NCBI GenBank assembly: GCA_031290375.1
Contig: JAITNR010000104.1
Coordinates: 1-15,645, forward strand
Direction of reading: 5' to 3'
Length of the DNA: 15,645 bases
Source of the DNA: Prevotellaceae bacterium
GTDB taxonomy: Bacteria; Bacteroidota; Bacteroidia; Bacteroidales; Paludibacteraceae
Of this stretch, positions 6,642-14,467 are shown one piece after another; position 1 is the stretch's first letter, and each line of letters starts with the position of its first letter. The notes beneath the pieces are model-generated. The model searched no databases. It was not told the origin of the DNA and worked only from the letters and a program-made list of their open reading frames with translations. A program made the translations under genes and the position numbers.

Positions 6642-8450
6642 ATTTACCTCTGATACACACCTCACTTGATTACCTAACGCCTTTGGATGATGATTGGTGA
6701 AAAAGTAACTTTGGTTGATTCTCAAATTCTGCGCTTCGTTTGCAGAAGAAGAAGTGGAAGCCCAGTAGTAGCCGTACGCGCCAGTATCGGTCAAAAAATC
6801 ATCGTAGTGAAGACCGCTGGCGGGCAGAATAACGCTTTTGCTGTTGTCGGTTTTCGCTGTAATCACAAGACCTCCGGCGTGACTGTCAGTGCCTACGATT
6901 GATGTAGAGGTAGAAGGCAAACGCCATGTATTGTAAGTTGTTGCATAAACACCACCTGAATTATAATTTGTACCACTTTCAGAAATAGCATTCCATTCGA
7001 TGTCTGTAGGAACGTGCCAGCCTGTCGGGCAAGGGTCATTGGCGGTTTTATAGAAATTAGGATTGGCAGTTGCCCAAATGTGTTGGTCGGTGAGGTTCGC
7101 ATCTCGCCAAGTATTATCGCCATAGACAAACTTGCCCTTATGGTCGGCATCGGTTACCTGCAAGAAAGGAATACCTGTACCGCCCAGTTCAGTAGCAAGT
7201 GTAGCAGAATTGCCGTCGTAAGTAATAGCAGTGCCGGTCGTTTTTTCAATCTGATTGGCGATTGTTGCGGCATCAAGGGCTACGATTTTTGTGATTGTAC
7301 CTGAAATGGTTGTTTCTGAACTTCCCCAACCTGTAGTCTGGTGTCCGTCTGCAATACGTCCCCACTGGTAAAAGTCGCCCAAATCGGCTGCATTTTCGTT
7401 TTCTACGCCCAGATTGGTTGCCAAAATCCGCAGTTTACCCGCAGTACCACTGCCTTTTCCTGTATAAGAAGGTGCTGCATCAATATCTACATAATAGTAT
7501 TTAACACCATTAGATGTTATAAACTTGGTTTCGTCAAGTTTGATAAACTCAATTTCGGTACTGACCGTTTGCGGTGTAGCAGTGTTGGGGTTTTTGTATT
7601 GACAGGTGAAAATGAGTGTGTCATTTTTATTTACACTGCCAAGTAATGTTTTCAGTGCGGCACTGTTCCAAGTCTGTGCCGTTTCAGGAAAATGAACAGG
7701 CACACGGAATATTTTAGCCATACCGCCGTTGACAGCAGGAATATCCACAACAGTACCCGGTTGACGCTTGCGGTTGACCTTCCATTGGAAAGAACTTGCC
7801 TCGCCGCCTGTGGTTGCGCTTTTGTAGGCTTCCAAATCCTGATACTGATAAGTGTACATCACCGAAACAGGAGAGAAAATTTTGTAAGCATTGGCTGACA
7901 GTGCTGCGCAACTGCTTAAAAATGTAACAGTAACCTCTGCTCTTTCTGTACTTTCCATACTGTTAACCGTTTGCGAAGCGTAGTAAGTTTTGCCATTGAC
8001 TAATGGAGTAGTAGCAGGCAAAACCGTACCTCCTGTAGCAGTAGCGTACCATTTGATATCAGCACCATTTGGCTCTAAATTTGCAACAGTACTGCCTGTT
8101 GGACAAACCCCCTGTGTGCTTGCAACAGCAGGTTTAGGAGTTGGAGGCGGACAGCCGATACCAACCCATTCGCTGCTGTTCCAATACTCAACACAGTTTT
8201 TGGTTGTGTTAAAGATAGTTAAACCTGTGGCTTCAGCATGTTCTTTGTCGATAAAGGGTTGTGATGCTCTCACCGCGTCTCGTTCGACAGTTGAAAGTTG
8301 CGGCAACCGCAAACCATTGTTGTTGTTACTAATCAGTTCGAGAACTGAAAACGTTTCGGGGGCTTTATCAAGCCCGATTGTTACTTGGGCGTTTAAGCCC
8401 GCAATAGTTGCCGTCAGGGCAACTGCGAATGTAAAAATTTCTTTTCGCAT
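6636..8450 (-). CDS. Secreted protein with Ig-like and Fibrobacter-succinogenes-major-paralogous (FISUMP) domain
   Basis: This 604-residue protein starts with a clear Sec signal peptide (MRKEIFTFAV..., probable cleavage after about residue 21 before QVTIG). Residues 22-100 carry the 'VTIG...S-VLEL...GLRLPQLS' pattern often found after the signal in Bacteroidota surface proteins. A probable Ig-like module of the CHU_C-associated kind lies near 108-176 (IKWYATATGG, TYYASQT). The middle, 185-330, is a beta-rich region I cannot name. The C-terminal FISUMP domain runs from about residue 472 (DPCPTGWHVP) through WRLPS, LPASG, YWAST and VRCV near the end. Its role is unknown; such proteins are exported and presumed surface-exposed or adhesive. 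There is no lipobox and no evident type IX secretion tail. It appears monocistronic. Confidence 0.85.
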   Translation of the reverse strand: MRKEIFTFAVALTATIAGLNAQVTIGLDKAPETFSVLELISNNNNGLRLPQLSTVERDAVRASQPFIDKEHAEATGLTIFNTTKNCVEYWNSSEWVGIGCPPPTPKPAVASTQGVCPTGSTVANLEPNGADIKWYATATGGTVLPATTPLVNGKTYYASQTVNSMESTERAEVTVTFLSSCAALSANAYKIFSPVSVMYTYQYQDLEAYKSATTGGEASSFQWKVNRKRQPGTVVDIPAVNGGMAKIFRVPVHFPETAQTWNSAALKTLLGSVNKNDTLIFTCQYKNPNTATPQTVSTEIEFIKLDETKFITSNGVKYYYVDIDAAPSYTGKGSGTAGKLRILATNLGVENENAADLGDFYQWGRIADGHQTTGWGSSETTISGTITKIVALDAATIANQIEKTTGTAITYDGNSATLATELGGTGIPFLQVTDADHKGKFVYGDNTWRDANLTDQHIWATANPNFYKTANDPCPTGWHVPTDIEWNAISESGTNYNSGGVYATTYNTWRLPSTSTSIVGTDSHAGGLVITAKTDNSKSVILPASGLHYDDFLTDTGAYGYYWASTSSSANEAQNLRINQSYFFTNHHPKALGNQVRCVSEVNP

Positions 8451-8543
8451 CTTTTTTGAATTTAAAAATTTATTATTACTGTTTATTATTAAAAAAAATA
8501 TTTTACTGTTTTTTTCCGTATTTCACACGGGGTTATCCATATT

Positions 8544-8561
8544 AAAGTCCTTACGGACTTT
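8544..8561. repeat. Short perfect hairpin upstream of the 604-residue gene
   Basis: AAAGTCC (8544-8550) and GGACTTT (8555-8561) form a 7-bp stem with a TTAC loop. Three copies of CACAAAG follow at 8578, 8587 and 8597, spaced 9-10 bases. No consensus -7 box for the gene starting at 8450 was found in 8451-8620, so its promoter is not identified. Confidence 0.35.
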
Positions 8562-8623
8562 GTGCGCTGATTTTTACCACAAAGGACACAAAGTTTCACA
8601 AAGTTTTTAAGTTTTTAGTTTAA

Positions 8624-8783
8624 ATAACCCCTCTGTCCTTCGGACATCTCCCCTTTATAAAAGGGGAGAACTCGGTATTTTCATCATTTGTGCATTACAG
8701 AGCCGAACAATATTTGTTCGTTGCACAATTTTTGTTCGCCTCACTGCTCCCCCCCTTTTATAAATGGGGGCAAGGGGGGTTAT
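8624..8783. mobile_element. MITE-like palindromic element, about 160 bp
   Basis: The segment is bounded by 8-bp inverted ends, ATAACCCC (8624-8631) and GGGGTTAT (8776-8783). It holds at least three perfect internal stems: TGTCC/GGACA (8634-8646), a 10-bp stem at 8647-8656 with 8660-8669, and CGAACAA/TTGTTCG (8704-8720). A C-run (8749-8755) also faces a G-run (8766-8770). There is no coding content. Such nested palindromes are typical of non-autonomous dispersed repeats; mobility is inferred, and no target duplication is obvious. Confidence 0.4.
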
Positions 8784-9019
8784 ATTTTTTCCATTTCTCC
8801 ATGTTCCCTTTCCTTTTTCCCTGTTTCTAAACACAACAAAAGCAGTCTGTTAATATTAACATACTGTATATCCATCATACAACTACGGAACAAAACACGT
8901 AACTGCTTGATAATCAACGACTTGGGGGGGGGGGGGGGTAAATCGCTCATAAACAATGAGTTACGGGCTTTTTCTGTCTGTAACGCTATAATCATCAACA
9001 TTTGCAAGTAAGCTGTCAT
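8780..9019 (-). CDS. Small ORF with an in-frame poly-C tract, function unknown
   Basis: This 79-codon ORF has five consecutive prolines (residues 28-32, after SDL) encoded by a C15 tract (8924-8938 on the plus strand as G15). There is no signal peptide and no recognised domain; the composition is ordinary apart from the prolines. Its stop lies in the inverted end of the MITE-like element at 8624-8783. A canonical promoter sits at 9068-9099, about 45 bases before the ATG, so transcription is likely. Whether it is translated is uncertain. Losing or gaining one C gives early stops: about three codons after the tract with C14, and about 13 codons after with C16. The ORF could therefore switch length by slippage, or simply be leader sequence. 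Confidence 0.3.
   Translation of the reverse strand: MTAYLQMLMIIALQTEKARNSLFMSDLPPPPPKSLIIKQLRVLFRSCMMDIQYVNINRLLLLCLETGKKEREHGEMEKI
8924..8938 (+). repeat. Homopolymer of 15 G
   Basis: Fifteen consecutive G on the plus strand stand out in an AT-rich gap. Tracts of this length are hypermutable by replication slippage and are also error-prone in assembly, so the exact count is doubtful. Confidence 0.9.
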
Positions 9020-9067
9020 ATTTTGAGTTATCTATTTTTATCTTTTTTTGTATATAAAAATCGAGTG

Positions 9068-9099
9068 CAAAGGTAAGTGAATTTTTTGGATTGTGCAAA
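9068..9099 (-). promoter_or_regulatory. Bacteroidota-type promoter, copy of the one at 811-842
   Basis: The minus strand has TTTG (9096-9099), a 20-base spacer and TACCTTTG (9068-9075). The -33, spacing, -7 and the downstream GATTTTTATATA match the 794-857 module with few differences. It reads toward the poly-C ORF. Confidence 0.6.
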
Positions 9100-9145
9100 T
9101 TTTATTTTTTACAGAACCACTTTTTTTTTAAAAATGAATAATGAG

Positions 9146-9281
9146 AATGAATATTTAACCTAAAAAGTAACAAAAGTACCGTCATTGCAGACTACGACTC
9201 GCAACCGCAATGACGGGTATTTGGAAGTGATTTGGGTATTAGATACGACATTCATTTTTCCTTTTTAGGTAAATCTTCATT
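9146..9281. mobile_element. MITE-like inverted-repeat element, about 136 bp
   Basis: A 22-base left end (9146-9167, ending CCTAAAAAG) is the near-perfect inverse of the right end (9261-9281, starting CTTTTTAGG), with one mismatch and one extra base. Nested inside is a second perfect 10-bp palindrome, CCGTCATTGC (9179-9188) with GCAATGACGG (9207-9216). There is no coding sequence. The right end lies just upstream of the -7 box of the DUF6089-uppS-bamA operon, so an insertion could have reshaped that promoter. Mobility is inferred from shape alone. Confidence 0.45.
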
Positions 9282-9298
9282 TTGTGCTAAATTTTAAC

Positions 9299-9306
9299 TA
9301 CCTTTG
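9299..9306 (+). promoter_or_regulatory. Predicted -7 element of the DUF6089-uppS-bamA operon
   Basis: A perfect TACCTTTG lies 50 bases before the ATG at 9357. The nearest TTTG upstream (9281-9284) is only 14 bases away, too close for a standard -33, so the upstream half is weak or different. Confidence 0.45.
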
Positions 9307-9356
9307 TGGCAATTTTTTTTCACTTTTTACGTTTTTATTTCACTAAGAAATAGCAA

Positions 9357-10043
9357 ATGAATTTTAAACAGGCTAAGGTAACTGTCTTAATATTGTCAAT
9401 CAGTCTATTGACAACAACTCACAGAAGTTCCGCTCAAAAATACAAGTGGACAAACTACTATTTGGAAACAGGGATTTTAGGAGGTGGCAGTTTTTATTTG
9501 GGAGATGTAAATGAAAAGTTGTTCAACAATATGCAACCCACAACTGGACTTTTTCTGAAACGTAAATTCAACGGACATTGGTCTATCAAACTGCAAGCGA
9601 CAGGCGGGCAAGCAGGAATTGGCAGATTTGACGATAAATTCAGAAAAACTACCTTTTTTGACTTGTCGGCAATTGCCGAGTTTAACTTTTTTAACTTCGG
9701 GGCAATGCAGCTTGAGCCCTTTGCATCGCCTGTATCGCCATATATCTTTGTTGGTTTGGGAGGGGCATATTTTAATAAAAATGTAGCACCGATTGTGCCA
9801 TTCGGAGTGGGTGCGAAGTACCACTTTGCTGAGAGATTTAATTTGGGAATTTATTGGAGTATGCAAAAAACGCTATGGAACGACAATTTTGATTTGGTAA
9901 ATAATCCCTTGGGACTGAACGCAGGAATATGGAACAACAACGATTGGTACTCTACTTGTGCGGTGTATCTTTCGATAGATTTTTGGCAAATTTGTCCCTC
10001 TTGTTTGGACGGGCGGAAAAAATACTACTACAACAAGTATTGA
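9357..10043 (+). CDS. DUF6089-family outer-membrane beta-barrel protein
   Basis: This 228-residue protein has a Sec signal peptide: a hydrophobic stretch about 8-19, with probable cleavage after SAQ at residue 27. It continues with alternating aromatic and glycine-rich beta strands (GILGGGSFYLGDVNE, YIFVGLGGAYFN, PFGVGAKYHF), a pattern of a small outer-membrane barrel. Proteins of this type (DUF6089) regularly sit directly before uppS and bamA in Bacteroidota, which is the main support for the family call. The exact role is unknown; the neighbourhood suggests envelope biogenesis. It is first in an operon and is separated from uppS by 6 bases. It ends in a basic, Tyr-rich tail rather than a terminal Phe. 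Confidence 0.8.
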   Translation: MNFKQAKVTVLILSISLLTTTHRSSAQKYKWTNYYLETGILGGGSFYLGDVNEKLFNNMQPTTGLFLKRKFNGHWSIKLQATGGQAGIGRFDDKFRKTTFFDLSAIAEFNFFNFGAMQLEPFASPVSPYIFVGLGGAYFNKNVAPIVPFGVGAKYHFAERFNLGIYWSMQKTLWNDNFDLVNNPLGLNAGIWNNNDWYSTCAVYLSIDFWQICPSCLDGRKKYYYNKY

Positions 10044-10049
10044 AATTAA

Positions 10050-10778
10050 ATGGAAGAACAAACAGGTGAAATATTGATACCTTGTCATATTGCGATAGTA
10101 ATGGACGGTAATGGCAGATGGGCAAAACAAAAGGGTTTTGACCGCATTTTTGGGCATACCAACGGCATCAAAACCGTAAGAGAAATTACTGAGGCTTCTG
10201 TAGAAATAGGACTTGATTTTCTTACGCTTTACACTTTTTCGACAGAAAATTGGAATCGCCCACAAACCGAAATAGAGGGTATTATGCAACTGCTTGTGCA
10301 AAGCATTGAAAAAGAAACGGAAACCTTTATGAAAAACAACGTCCGACTGCTTGTGATTGGAAATATTGAGAGAATGCCAAAAGACGTTGCCGCCAAACTC
10401 AACGGCTGTATCGAGCAAACAAGCAAAAACACAGGGCTGTCGCTGGTTTTGGCTCTGAGTTACTCGTCAAGATGGGAGATTACAAAGGCAATAAAAGACC
10501 TTGTCAATGAAAAAATTCCTGCGGAAGATATTACCGAACAGCTTGTATCTAAACATCTTACAACAAACAAAATTCCTGACCCTGATATGATTATCCGTAC
10601 AGGCGGAGAAGTGAGAATAAGTAACTTTCTGCTTTGGCAGGCTGCCTATTCGGAGTTGTTTTTTACCGATACCTTCTGGCCCGACTTCACTAAGGAAGAA
10701 TTTTGTGCAATAATCTGCGAATTTCAGAACCGGGAACGAAGGTTTGGTAAAACAAGCGAACAAGTAAAATGTGAATGA
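10050..10778 (+). CDS. uppS: Isoprenyl transferase (undecaprenyl diphosphate synthase)
   Basis: UppS condenses FPP with eight IPP units in cis to make undecaprenyl diphosphate, the lipid carrier for peptidoglycan and O-antigen. The 242 residues are typical. Visible motifs include the Mg-binding catalytic D19 in IVMDGNGRWA, H36 (GHTNG), YTFSTENWNRP near 61-71, the SYSSRWEI motif near 137-144 and RTGGEVRISNFLLWQ near 183-197 with R183, R189 and S191, followed by SELFF (E202). It is cytosolic and membrane-associated. The gene overlaps bamA by 4 bases (ATGA), implying translational coupling. IspH in this window makes its IPP substrate. Confidence 0.95.
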   Translation: MEEQTGEILIPCHIAIVMDGNGRWAKQKGFDRIFGHTNGIKTVREITEASVEIGLDFLTLYTFSTENWNRPQTEIEGIMQLLVQSIEKETETFMKNNVRLLVIGNIERMPKDVAAKLNGCIEQTSKNTGLSLVLALSYSSRWEITKAIKDLVNEKIPAEDITEQLVSKHLTTNKIPDPDMIIRTGGEVRISNFLLWQAAYSELFFTDTFWPDFTKEEFCAIICEFQNRERRFGKTSEQVKCE

Positions 10779-13447
10779 ATAACAAAAAATATATTATCAA
10801 CAGTAAAATATTCTTAAAAAATATCAGAAAATCAAAGAAATATAAAATGCAAAAGAAAAAAATATTATACCTTGCAACCCTGTTGTTGTTGCTAATGAGC
10901 AATAACACGGTTTTTGCACAGAACGACTCTACTCAAAGTGCTGATATTGACTATAGTTTGGCAAAACAACTAATAATAGCCGATATTGATGTTTCGGGCG
11001 ATGTAACTTACGAAAAGTACATTATAATTGGTTTGTCAGGCTTGTCAACAGGGCAAAAAATTTCCGTACCGGGTAAGGAAATTACCACATCTATCAATCA
11101 TTTTTGGAAACAGGGCTACTTCTCTGATGTGAGGATACTTGCCGACAAAATGACTAATGACAGTATTTGGCTAAATATTTATCTGAAACAGAAACCAAAA
11201 ATCTCTCAAATCAACTACTCCGGTGTAAAAAAGTCGGAGCAGGAAGATTTAACAACCAAAACGGGCGTTTCTGTCGGTCAGTTGGTTACGCCTGACCTTA
11301 TTAATAAAATTGTTTATCAAACAAAAAAATATTTTTCCGAAAAAGGCTTTGATAATGCAGAAATAATTGTAAATCAACGGAATAATCCTGCCGAAACAGG
11401 AACAGTTGTTTTGGATATAAAAATTGACAGAAAAGCGAAAATCAAGGTGCATCGCATAATTGCGGAGGGAAATAACTCACTTTCGATTGCCAAAATAGAC
11501 AAGGCTATGAAAAAGACGAACCGCCCTGCGTTGTTCAATTTTTTCAAAAGCAAAAAATTTGTACGAAATAATTACGAAGAAGACAAAAAATTGATTATAG
11601 AAAAATATAATGAAATTGGTTTTAGAGATGCTAAAATAGTGAACGACAGTGTTGTAGTAGCAGACTCAAATCACGTTGACATTCATCTGACTATTGACGA
11701 GGGCAAAAAATATCATTTCGGCAGTATCACCTGGACAGGCAACACCCTTTATCCAAATGAAATTCTGTCCACATACCTGAACATCAACAAAGGGGACATC
11801 TACAATCTGAAATATCTGAATAAAAGACTGACAGACGATGAAGATGCGGTCGCATCACTTTACAGGGACAACGGTTATCTTTTCTTCCAGATTATGCCCA
11901 TAGAAGCAAGCATTGTAGGCGATACCATCAACTTTGAGATGAGAATGTTTGAGGGGCGACCCGCTACTATCAACAAAATCACAATCAACGGCAACGACAG
12001 GGTATATGAACACGTTATCCGCCGTGAGTTGCGTACCCGCCCCGGCACTGTTTACAGCCAAAACGACCTTGTACGTTCTCTAAGAGATCTGGCTCAAATG
12101 CAACTTTTCAACGAAGAAAAACTTTATTCAGGCATTGATATTCAGCCAAATGAAGAGGACGGCACTGTGGATATTACCTACAATTTGGAAACAAAATCAT
12201 CCGATCAATTTGAATTTTCAGCAGGGATTTCACCACAGGGACCTGTGCTTTCGGTGGGAGTGAAATTTACGAACTTTGCTATTCAAAACCTGTTTAGAAA
12301 ATCCATGTACAGAATTGTGCCGCAGGGTGAAGGGCAAACTCTAAGCCTCAGAGCGCAGGCAAACGGCAAATATTATCAAAACTACAGTATATCGTTCCTT
12401 GAACCCTGGCTCGGCGGCAAACGTCCCAATTCTTTGTCGGTTAGCCTGTATTATTCGATTGTTACGGGGTATAGCTCGCGTTACATAAATGCTATGAACG
12501 CAAATACATCCTATTGGCAGAGCTATTACGGCAATACGGGAAATTATACTACCGGCGATGTAGATTATGACTCAGGAACAAGGATGCGGACATTGGGAGG
12601 TGCAGTAGGTATAGGTACCCGCTTGAAGTGGCCTGACGACTATTTTGCCCTCTATACTGAACTCTCTTATCAACACTATAATCTAAAAAATTGGTACACA
12701 TATTACTTTGGGTTTTCAGATGGGGTTTCAAACAGTCTTGCTCTGGGGGTAACACTTTCTCGCAGTTCCATTGATAATCCGATTTATACAAGAAAAGGTT
12801 CTTCGTTTATGTTCTCGGTTTCGGCTACCCCACCATATTCGCTTATTGATGGGAAAGATTACAGCACAATGAAACCTGAAGACACTCGCCGCTGGATTGA
12901 ATATCACAAATGGAAATTTGCAGCAAAGATGTTCTCTCCTCTTTCCAAAAACGAAAAGCTTGTGCTAATGACACGTGTAGAATACGGATTTGTAGGCTAT
13001 TACAACAAATACAAACGCTCTCCGTTTGAAAAATTCTCCGTTGGCGGAGATGGTATGAGCGGCTATTCAACTCCCGGTACCGAAACCATTGGTTTGCGTG
13101 GATATACATCAGGGGCACTTACACCAATGACAACTGACGGTAGCGGAAATCTTGTTGCCAACGGAAATCTTTACACCCGTTTAACAATGGAACTTCGCTA
13201 TCCAATCCTTATGCAGCAGGCAACAACCGTCTGGGCTTTAGCCTTTGTAGAGGGCGGAAATTGCTGGCAGGAATTCAAGCAGTTCAATCCGTTTGACCTT
13301 AAACGCTCTGCTGGGGTTGGGGTAAGGGTATTTCTGCCAATGTTCGGAATGCTCGGCATTGATTGGGGTTATGGTTTCGACAAAATTCAGGGACAAACCA
13401 CTCCAAGCGGTAGCCAGTTTACATTTGTACTTGGACAGGAATTTTAG
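10775..13447 (+). CDS. bamA: Outer-membrane protein assembly factor BamA
   Basis: BamA is the core of the barrel assembly machinery and inserts beta-barrel proteins into the outer membrane. The 890 residues comprise a signal peptide, five POTRA domains (about 68-140, 142-220, 223-308, 313-393, 397-472) and a C-terminal Omp85 barrel (about 478-890). The barrel has the loop-6 VRGF-type motif as LRGY at 774-777 and a terminal Phe for barrel recognition. The first 24 residues are strongly basic and come before a standard signal peptide that begins at Met25 (MQKKKILYLATLL...FAQ). The true start may therefore be at 10847, giving 866 residues. The ATGA overlap with uppS supports the longer one. The OmpH/Skp chaperone genes that often follow bamA in this phylum are absent. 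Confidence 0.95.
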   Translation: MNNKKYIINSKIFLKNIRKSKKYKMQKKKILYLATLLLLLMSNNTVFAQNDSTQSADIDYSLAKQLIIADIDVSGDVTYEKYIIIGLSGLSTGQKISVPGKEITTSINHFWKQGYFSDVRILADKMTNDSIWLNIYLKQKPKISQINYSGVKKSEQEDLTTKTGVSVGQLVTPDLINKIVYQTKKYFSEKGFDNAEIIVNQRNNPAETGTVVLDIKIDRKAKIKVHRIIAEGNNSLSIAKIDKAMKKTNRPALFNFFKSKKFVRNNYEEDKKLIIEKYNEIGFRDAKIVNDSVVVADSNHVDIHLTIDEGKKYHFGSITWTGNTLYPNEILSTYLNINKGDIYNLKYLNKRLTDDEDAVASLYRDNGYLFFQIMPIEASIVGDTINFEMRMFEGRPATINKITINGNDRVYEHVIRRELRTRPGTVYSQNDLVRSLRDLAQMQLFNEEKLYSGIDIQPNEEDGTVDITYNLETKSSDQFEFSAGISPQGPVLSVGVKFTNFAIQNLFRKSMYRIVPQGEGQTLSLRAQANGKYYQNYSISFLEPWLGGKRPNSLSVSLYYSIVTGYSSRYINAMNANTSYWQSYYGNTGNYTTGDVDYDSGTRMRTLGGAVGIGTRLKWPDDYFALYTELSYQHYNLKNWYTYYFGFSDGVSNSLALGVTLSRSSIDNPIYTRKGSSFMFSVSATPPYSLIDGKDYSTMKPEDTRRWIEYHKWKFAAKMFSPLSKNEKLVLMTRVEYGFVGYYNKYKRSPFEKFSVGGDGMSGYSTPGTETIGLRGYTSGALTPMTTDGSGNLVANGNLYTRLTMELRYPILMQQATTVWALAFVEGGNCWQEFKQFNPFDLKRSAGVGVRVFLPMFGMLGIDWGYGFDKIQGQTTPSGSQFTFVLGQEF

Positions 13448-13523
13448 TTTAATTGCGATTACGAGTTAAAAATTACGGAAATATTGCAAATGTGTGGAAC
13501 CTGAAAAATCTTGGGTTCAATAT

Positions 13524-14417
13524 CTAATTCCCTCTGTTTTTTCGGTAAAGTTGCCACGAATTGATGATGTTTTGCCAAAGCACATAAGCACCCGGAGCAA
13601 CAGCCGAAATCGGATTTAAGTACGTCTGAGCCATCCAGATTGCCAACACAGTGTTTTTTTGTCCGAGCGACTGCCCTGCGGGAATTTTTTGCCCGTATTT
13701 TTTTCCAATCAGTTTTCCTAAAAAAAACTGCAATAAACACACTGCCAACGCCGATACAGCAAGCAGTATCTCAATTTTCCCTCCATAATTGTCTTCAATA
13801 AGCGACTTAACTATTTGTGCTATCACAATAATCAATGCAATAGCCCAGAAATAAAAGGCAATGTCGCTTTTTTCGGAAATAAATTTCTGAGTCTTAGGCA
13901 TATATTTTTTGATGCAAAACGCCAAAAGAAAGGGGCAAATAAGCAATGGAAATATTTTTGATAGAATTTTCAGAAAGAAACTTAGAAAGGTGACGTTGCT
14001 CCCTCTGTCGCTCATAAGCGGAAACAAAAACGGCACAGCCACCGCTACAACGATGTTGGCAAACAGCGTATAGGAGGCAACAAACTCGATTTTTCCACCA
14101 AGTTTTTTAGTTATTACGGCTGCAGCGGTAGCGGTGGGACAAATCACACAAACCATTGCTCCCTGTGCCACAATCCGATTGAACGGTAAAAGCAAATAAT
14201 AAACGGCAACAGCAAAACCGATTTCAATCAACAACAACCACAGGTGTAACATCGTTGGTTTCAGATTGTTGAATGAAATTTTTGAAAACGTGAACAGGAG
14301 CATCAAGAAAACCAAAAAGGGAGTTAGTCCATTCAACGCTCCAAGCCACTTGTAACCTGCAATTCCAACTACCATTGCAATTGGAAGGGTATATTTTTTA
14401 ATAAAACCCCAAAACAT
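13524..14417 (-). CDS. Bile acid:sodium symporter (BASS/SBF-like) family transporter
   Basis: This is a polytopic inner-membrane protein of about 297 residues with eight to ten hydrophobic segments. Family signatures are visible: CPTATAAAVITKKLGG in the middle, corresponding to the 'CP-TA' helix hinge of BASS transporters, and GQKNTVLAI near the end, the second conserved motif with the crossing helix. Members import organic anions such as bile acids, pantoate or pyruvate with Na+; the substrate here cannot be read from sequence. I start at Met 14417 (MFWGFIKKYTLPI) because a 14-codon in-frame extension to 14459 encodes a polar stretch unlike the family. It lies 50 bases downstream of the maeB-like gene on the same strand, so the two may be co-transcribed, and it converges on bamA. 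Confidence 0.8.
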   Translation of the reverse strand: MFWGFIKKYTLPIAMVVGIAGYKWLGALNGLTPFLVFLMLLFTFSKISFNNLKPTMLHLWLLLIEIGFAVAVYYLLLPFNRIVAQGAMVCVICPTATAAAVITKKLGGKIEFVASYTLFANIVVAVAVPFLFPLMSDRGSNVTFLSFFLKILSKIFPLLICPFLLAFCIKKYMPKTQKFISEKSDIAFYFWAIALIIVIAQIVKSLIEDNYGGKIEILLAVSALAVCLLQFFLGKLIGKKYGQKIPAGQSLGQKNTVLAIWMAQTYLNPISAVAPGAYVLWQNIINSWQLYRKNRGN

Positions 14418-14467
14418 TTTTTTAAATTTATAACCAGTCGCAGACAAGCACAACTGCAAACCAACAA

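Noticed and set aside
7990..8610. Plus-strand frame of 206 codons opposite the start of the FISUMP protein
   Set aside because: Antisense to a signal peptide and domains that are clearly real; the translation is low-complexity and unlike any protein.
8688..9011. Plus-strand frame with a Gly5 run from the G15 tract
   Set aside because: The opposite frame has a consensus promoter; this one has none in view and starts inside the palindromic element.
9873..10418. Minus-strand frame of 181 codons across the DUF6089-uppS junction
   Set aside because: Opposes the conserved catalytic region of uppS and has no recognisable domain.
13498..13519. GAACC/GGTTC hairpin between the convergent bamA and transporter genes as a terminator
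   Set aside because: Only 5 bp with a 12-base loop and no T-run on either strand.
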